From: Chloroflexota bacterium
GTDB taxonomy: Bacteria > Chloroflexota > Dehalococcoidia > SM23-28-2 > RBG-16-64-32
Reading direction: 5' to 3'
Assembly (NCBI GenBank): GCA_005880075.1
Contig: VBJT01000195.1
Coordinates: forward strand, 1 to 8,316
Length of the DNA: 8,316 nt
Shown one piece after another: positions 5,617 through 8,316 of this stretch; position 1 is the first letter of the stretch, and each line of letters starts with the position of its first letter. A program made the translations under genes and the position numbers. The notes below the pieces were generated by a model. The model had not been told where the DNA came from, did no database searches, and worked only from the letters and a program-made list of their open reading frames with translations.

Positions 5617-6104
5617 GTAACTGGGGCGCGTTTACCGACGCACGGCCCGACATGGCGAAGCTCCTCCTCGAGATCCTTGAGTGGATACCGATTACTTACC
5701 TCGCGACTGTGGGAGACGACGGCGCTCCGCGTGTGCACCCTGTCTGTCCCATCATCGCTGATCGCCGCATGTTCGTCGCTGTGGCGGCCAGCTCGCCCAA
5801 GCGGTTGGATCTCAAGCGGGATGGACGATACGCCATGCACGCGCTGCCCGGAAAGTGGCGAGAAGTCGACGGGCAGACGCGGGGCGATGATGAGTTCTAC
5901 ATCAGCGGCGGCGCGCGGCTCGTCGAAGACGCTGAGACCCAGCGCCTGATCACTGAGACTGCGAAGCATGAGATTCGAGAGTCCGACTGGCTCTTCGAGT
6001 TCGACATCGAGCGCGCGATGACCGCCTACTGGGAAAAGGTGGGCCAGCCGGGCACGTACGCGGTCCGGCAATACCGGCACGCGCCTATTAACGGCGGTGG
6101 GTGA
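5613..6104 (+). CDS. Pyridoxamine 5'-phosphate oxidase-like (FMN split-barrel) protein
   Basis: The PNPOx-like split barrel binds FMN, F420 or haem and serves in redox or cofactor-binding roles. The 163 residues contain the opening strands YLATVGDDGAPRVHPVCP (29-46), a middle block SPKRLDLKRDGRYAMHALP (61-79) that usually lines the flavin site, and EFYISGGARLVED (94-106). Helical residues 107-126 and a final strand around 148-155 follow. The GTG start at 5613 overlaps the SDR stop by 4 bases (GTGA), and GAGGAA stands 8 bases before it. True PNPOx activity is unlikely, since its dedicated PLP-binding motifs are not evident; a flavin reductase or oxidoreductase partner of the SDR is an inference. 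Which flavin it binds cannot be read from the sequence. Confidence 0.88.
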   Translation: MSNWGAFTDARPDMAKLLLEILEWIPITYLATVGDDGAPRVHPVCPIIADRRMFVAVAASSPKRLDLKRDGRYAMHALPGKWREVDGQTRGDDEFYISGGARLVEDAETQRLITETAKHEIRESDWLFEFDIERAMTAYWEKVGQPGTYAVRQYRHAPINGGG

Positions 6105-6717
6105 ACACCTCAAACCCGCTGCGATCGGCTTCTCCTCTCATTCAGGATGGGCGGCGGCCGTTTGTCTGGGCAGCCCGGGGAGCGCGTCTTGCGTCATCGA
6201 GCGCTCGCGCCTCCTACTCACCTCTTGGCCGCTCCCGCGCGAGCCGTATCATGATGCCAAGCGCAGTGGCCCGGACCAGGCTGAAGGGATTGTCTCCGCC
6301 GCGGCTGATGAGGCTCGGGTACTTGCGGCGGAAGCGATAACCGGCTTGGCTGCTTCGCTTCGAGGGCGTGGATACGAACTAGTCGCGAGCGGCGTCGTGT
6401 TGGGCAGCGGCAAGCCCGGCACCTCGCTGTCCAAGGGTTTGTCTACGCACGCAGCGATGCACGGTGCGGAGGGATGGCTGTTTCGAGAGGCGCTAATTGA
6501 CGCAAGTCACAACTGCGGTCTGACCGCCGTTGGTGTGCCCGAGAGCGCGTTGCCCGCCCGCCTCGCGGCTGCGCTCGGCAAGCCGGAGGGCGACGTGAGC
6601 GCGTTCGTTCAGGAGTTGGGGCGAGTTCACGGTCCTCCATGGGGACGAGACCAGAAGGCGGCAACTACGGCCGCGCTCGTTGCGCTACATTCTGCTTTCT
6701 CCGGCACGCCTGCGTAG
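6097..6717 (+). CDS. Conserved-looking protein of unknown function, possible RNase H-like fold
   Basis: I do not assign this 206-residue protein to a named family. It opens with a strand and turn, AAIGFSSHSGWAAAV (8-22), continues with CVIERSRLLL and an alanine-rich helix (65-90), then LVASGVVL (95-102), the motif STHAAMHGAEGWLFREALIDA (116-136), GLTAVGVPES (141-150) and an end segment PWGRDQKAATTAALVALHSA (181-200). The order of these elements recalls RuvC-type RNase H folds (GIDPG..TGW near the start; an A-rich helix, then AGLPV and a strand; D-x-x-x-A..LALA at the end). The usual first acidic residue reads Ser here, so catalysis is doubtful. The likeness is my own reading and has not been tested. 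The start GTG 6097 overlaps the preceding stop by 8 bases. No signal peptide or membrane segment. Confidence 0.75.
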   Translation: MGEHLKPAAIGFSSHSGWAAAVCLGSPGSASCVIERSRLLLTSWPLPREPYHDAKRSGPDQAEGIVSAAADEARVLAAEAITGLAASLRGRGYELVASGVVLGSGKPGTSLSKGLSTHAAMHGAEGWLFREALIDASHNCGLTAVGVPESALPARLAAALGKPEGDVSAFVQELGRVHGPPWGRDQKAATTAALVALHSAFSGTPA

Positions 6718-6754
6718 TTGCCTCTCGCCGCGCTGCCGCTGACAATGGCGCGTG

Positions 6755-7081
6755 ATGGTCGTCTCCATCCTCCGCCGCAAGAGCCGCCTCACCGACCGCG
6801 CGCGCTCGCAGTCACAGCTCGATAGCGTTCTGCCGAAGATCACCGGCATCCTCCAGAAGTCGCCGGGGTTCGTCTCCGTGCAGTACGCCTGGGACGTAAA
6901 CGACGAAGGCGCCTTCGCCCAGATCACCAGTTGGCGGACCGAGGATGACTGCAAGCGCTACGTACGAGAAGGCACAGCCGCAACCATCGCGACGATCGAG
7001 GAAGCGGCGCTGCCAACCGCGCCGCACCCAGACGGCAGGTGGGTGCGGCAGACGTACGAGGTCGTGACTAGTGAGCAGTGA
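6755..7081 (+). CDS. ABM-like dimeric alpha/beta-barrel protein
   Basis: Resembles small ferredoxin-like proteins of the antibiotic biosynthesis monooxygenase (ABM) group, which act as cofactor-free oxygenases, haem-degrading enzymes or stress proteins. From ATG 6755 it has 108 residues. Pattern: strand MVVSILRRKSRL (1-12), helix RARSQSQLDSVLPKITGILQK (15-35), the typical PGFVSVQYAWD (37-47), strand GAFAQITSWRTEDDCKRYV (52-70) with helix, and a final strand WVRQTYEVV (96-104). GTG 6752, one codon earlier, is an equal alternative; an in-frame TGA at 6740 limits extension. No ribosome binding site is evident, and 37 bases separate it from the previous gene, the widest gap in this array. The stop codon lies inside a heptamer repeat. 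Function unknown. Confidence 0.8.
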   Translation: MVVSILRRKSRLTDRARSQSQLDSVLPKITGILQKSPGFVSVQYAWDVNDEGAFAQITSWRTEDDCKRYVREGTAATIATIEEAALPTAPHPDGRWVRQTYEVVTSEQ

Positions 7082-7091
7082 GCAGTGAACA
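7064..7091 (+). repeat. Tandem heptamer repeat (GTGAGCA, four copies, two exact)
   Basis: Four adjacent 7-base units start at 7064, 7071, 7078 and 7085. The middle two are identical (GTGAGCA); the outer two read GTGACTA and GTGAACA. The third unit supplies the TGA stop of the ABM-like gene. Each unit contains TGA and the period is not a multiple of three, so stops occur in all three plus-strand frames within 22 bases. Slippage is the likely origin. Confidence 0.8.
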
Positions 7092-7111
7092 GAGGCGTCG
7101 AGGACTAAACG

Positions 7112-7810
7112 CTGCCGGACGAGGGCGACTTTCTTTGCGGTGACTGGGTCTGGGACGCGGCGTTGCGAGAGCTTCGGAACTACCCGCGGAAGGGGAAGAA
7201 GCACGCGGAGGAGCCACGCGCCGTCGAACGGCTGAAGCCCGTGCGCTCAGTCACCTGGCACCGCTGGTCGCAGGCGCCGATGCAGACCGCGACCGGTCAT
7301 GTCTTGCCGCCGAATCTTTCTCGCGTCGTTGCTGCCTATGAGGGCGGCGGCGACCTCACCATCAACGAATACGACCGCGGCTGCGCCGAAAAGCTGGCGA
7401 AGGCCATCGCCGAGGCCTATGGGCTGCAGGTGATCGAAGAAGGCGCGCCCGGCGGCCGTCGCAGCGGTAATTTGCCGGCGAAGGACCAGATGGGACGGCT
7501 GGTGAATGAAGCCGGCCGAGAACAAGTGATCCTTGACGAGGTCGGCGGCGAGATCACCGTCACGAAGGAGGGCCGTCTCTGGGGAAAGAAGCGCCGCACA
7601 CTGCGCACCAATGAGGTGCGTCGCCTGGAGCTGGGCTACGAGGTGGCCGGCCCGGTCGAGACGTTCACGGTCTGGGCTGTTGTTGGACCCGACGAGGAGA
7701 AGATTCCCCTGGCCTCGTATTCTGGCTACGAGGGCTGGGCCGAACCGGAGGAATGGCGGGAGTTCACGCGAGATCTCGGGCGGTCACTGGGAGTGGACGT
7801 GCACGTTTAG
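7112..7810 (+). CDS. Unidentified protein with a beta-rich, PH-like C-terminal domain
   Basis: Not recognised. Clear coding sequence extends back to an in-frame TAA at 7106-7108, yet the only ATG/GTG/TTG is TTG 7163, which would drop 17 residues (LPDEGDFLCGDWVWDAA). GAGGA (7100-7104) sits 7 bases before CTG 7112 and 4 bases before ACG 7109, so CTG is my choice; with it the protein has 232 residues. Residues 1-62 are basic and Trp-bearing. Residues 63-112 hold strand LTINEYD and a helix AEKLAKAIAEAYGLQV. Residues 135-225 hold a run of strands (QVILDEVGGEITVTKEG, RRTLRTNEVRRLELGYE, ETFTVWAVVG, IPLASYSGYEG) closed by a helix EEWREFTRDLGRSLGVDV. Strand series ending in a helix suggest a PH-like fold (inference). 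No membrane segment. It ends the array just before the hairpin at 7812. Confidence 0.7.
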   Translation: MPDEGDFLCGDWVWDAALRELRNYPRKGKKHAEEPRAVERLKPVRSVTWHRWSQAPMQTATGHVLPPNLSRVVAAYEGGGDLTINEYDRGCAEKLAKAIAEAYGLQVIEEGAPGGRRSGNLPAKDQMGRLVNEAGREQVILDEVGGEITVTKEGRLWGKKRRTLRTNEVRRLELGYEVAGPVETFTVWAVVGPDEEKIPLASYSGYEGWAEPEEWREFTRDLGRSLGVDVHV

Positions 7811-7811
7811 A

Positions 7812-7830
7812 GACGCCTCGGCGAGGCGTC
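7812..7830. terminator. Bidirectional hairpin between convergent genes
   Basis: GACGCCTC (7812-7819) and GAGGCGTC (7823-7830) are exact complements around a GGC loop: an 8-bp stem with six G-C pairs. It fills the 34-base gap between genes converging from both sides. Neither side has a T tract (GTCACTGC after it; TAAACG on the other strand), so it may act as a barrier or RNA end stabiliser and not as a classical intrinsic terminator. Confidence 0.65.
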
Positions 7831-7844
7831 GTCACTGCGGGCCG

Positions 7845-8150
7845 CTAGCGCGAAAAGCCGGCAATGCGTTCCAGCCGGTCGATCTTGACGGTCGCGGGGT
7901 CGAAGACGGAGCCGAAGTGGCCGCGGAAGGCGCCCATGTGCTCGGTGCCGCCATGCGCCTGGAAGGCTTCGTCGTCCTGGTAGATCTCGAAGACAGTGAT
8001 CTCAGTCGGGTCTTTGCGGTGGCGGTAGAAGATGTACGTTAGCGCACCCGGCTCGGCGGACTCGACAGATGCCGCCTGCTTCTTCATCGCCTCCTCAGCC
8101 TCGGCCTCTTTACCGGCGATAACCTTAAACCGTGCCAAAATCGTATTCAT
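7845..8150 (-). CDS. ABM-domain protein, putative quinol monooxygenase
   Basis: Small ABM-fold protein of the YgiN/quinol monooxygenase or LsrG-like type, probably acting as a homodimer in the cytoplasm. From ATG 8150 it has 101 residues, a typical single-domain length. Pattern: MNTILARFKVIAGKEAEAEE (strand and helix, 1-20), EPGALTYIFYRHRKDPTE (33-50), ITVFEIYQDDEAFQAH (51-66) with E55 and H66, and HM at 71-72, positions commonly conserved in this family. AAGGGAGG ends 4 bases before the ATG, which rejects a longer reading from 8222. It converges on the plus-strand array with the hairpin at 7812-7830 between them. A palindrome (8161-8173) directly upstream of its ribosome binding site suggests local repression. 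Substrate unknown; the other ABM-like protein, at 6755, is only distantly similar. Confidence 0.9.
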   Translation of the reverse strand: MNTILARFKVIAGKEAEAEEAMKKQAASVESAEPGALTYIFYRHRKDPTEITVFEIYQDDEAFQAHGGTEHMGAFRGHFGSVFDPATVKIDRLERIAGFSR

Positions 8151-8160
8151 CAGGCCTCCC

Positions 8161-8173
8161 TTGTGAATCACAA
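8161..8173. promoter_or_regulatory. 13-bp palindrome TTGTGA-A-TCACAA upstream of the ABM gene
   Basis: The 6-base arms (8161-8166 and 8168-8173) are perfect complements around one base. The site abuts the ribosome binding site (8160-8155, minus strand) of the ABM gene within an 81-bp gap, so a bound protein would block transcription or translation initiation. The half-site TGTGA resembles CRP/FNR or GntR half-sites, but the one-base spacing does not fit CRP. Regulator unknown. Confidence 0.45.
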
Positions 8174-8231
8174 TCATGTTGAAATGCCTTCGTGAGGCGC
8201 CTCCGGCATCGCGCCTGAGCATACCGGCGCG

Positions 8232-8316
8232 CTAATCGGCGGCGAGCGGGTCGATCTTCGTCCAGCTCGTCTCGCCGGGCGGCCGGATCGAGACGTGGGT
8301 GAAGCCGCTGTCCGGG
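8232..8316 (-). CDS. C-terminal end of an unidentified gene (runs off the right edge)
   Basis: On the minus strand one frame is open from the edge to TAG at 8234-8232 and encodes 27 residues: PDSGFTHVSIRPPGETSW followed by TKIDPLAAD. Third codon positions are mostly G or C, as in the other genes, and the other two frames give implausible arginine-rich peptides, so I take it as coding. The fragment is too short to identify. Its stop lies 81 bases upstream of the ABM gene on the same strand, so the two may share a transcript. Confidence 0.55.
   Translation of the reverse strand, partial: PDSGFTHVSIRPPGETSWTKIDPLAAD

Noticed and set aside
5541..6113. Minus-strand open frame of 190 codons
   Set aside because: Antisense to the PNPOx-like gene, whose motifs and overlap with the SDR stop are convincing.
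8151..8222. ABM protein starting at 8222 with 24 extra residues
   Set aside because: The extra part spans the palindrome and the strong ribosome binding site that serves ATG 8150, and it does not look like the ABM family.
1..8316. Mobile element, CRISPR array, tRNA or rRNA genes
   Set aside because: No transposase, integrase, long terminal inverted repeat, regularly spaced repeat array or cloverleaf-like sequence was seen on either strand.

Overview
The window is GC-rich bacterial chromosome packed with short, mostly overlapping genes and carries no RNA gene, CRISPR array or insertion sequence that I can recognise. Gene content (recA, yggT, proC, yggS, a WYL-domain regulator, several glyoxalase-fold proteins, an SDR, ABM-domain proteins) and protein style suggest an environmental bacterium. 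I lean towards Chloroflexota (Dehalococcoidia-like), but this is a weak inference from style and not from a marker-gene comparison.

Region 1 (1-2198, minus strand) is a housekeeping block read right to left: yggS (PLP-binding protein), proC (pyrroline-5-carboxylate reductase), yggT (small membrane protein) and the N-terminal third of recA, which runs off the left edge. yggS and proC abut, and proC and yggT overlap by 4 bases if yggT starts at an AUA codon. recA has its own leader with a good ribosome binding site and a plausible promoter.

Region 2 (2199-3241) is a 33-bp divergent gap centred on the palindrome AAGTATACTT, then a plus-strand DeoR/YafY-type WYL regulator, then an 89-bp gap with an inverted repeat.

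Region 3 (3242-7830, plus strand) is a tight array of nine genes ending at a perfect 8-bp hairpin: VOC protein 1; VOC protein 2 (broken by an internal deletion); VOC protein 3 (canonical start codon lost, ACG in its place behind a good ribosome binding site); a PaaI-type hotdog thioesterase; an SDR oxidoreductase; a PNPOx-like FMN-fold protein; an unidentified protein with faint RuvC/RNase H-like features; an ABM-fold protein; and an unidentified protein with a beta-rich, PH-like C-terminal half. Overlaps of 4 to 17 bases or gaps of 1 to 37 bases suggest co-transcription. The enzyme set (VOC, thioesterase, SDR, flavin protein, ABM) looks like a small catabolic or detoxification pathway with unknown substrate; the WYL regulator just upstream is the natural candidate regulator.

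Region 4 (7831-8316, minus strand) holds a second ABM-domain protein (quinol-monooxygenase-like) behind a 13-bp palindrome, and the last 27 codons of an unidentified gene entering from the right edge.

The most unusual theme is that three genes (yggT, VOC 3 and the 7112-7810 gene) have clear coding sequence upstream of any ATG/GTG/TTG start. In two of them a purine-rich ribosome binding site sits exactly 6 bases before a codon one base away from ATG (ATA, ACG). Real non-canonical initiation, gene decay and sequence error are all possible.
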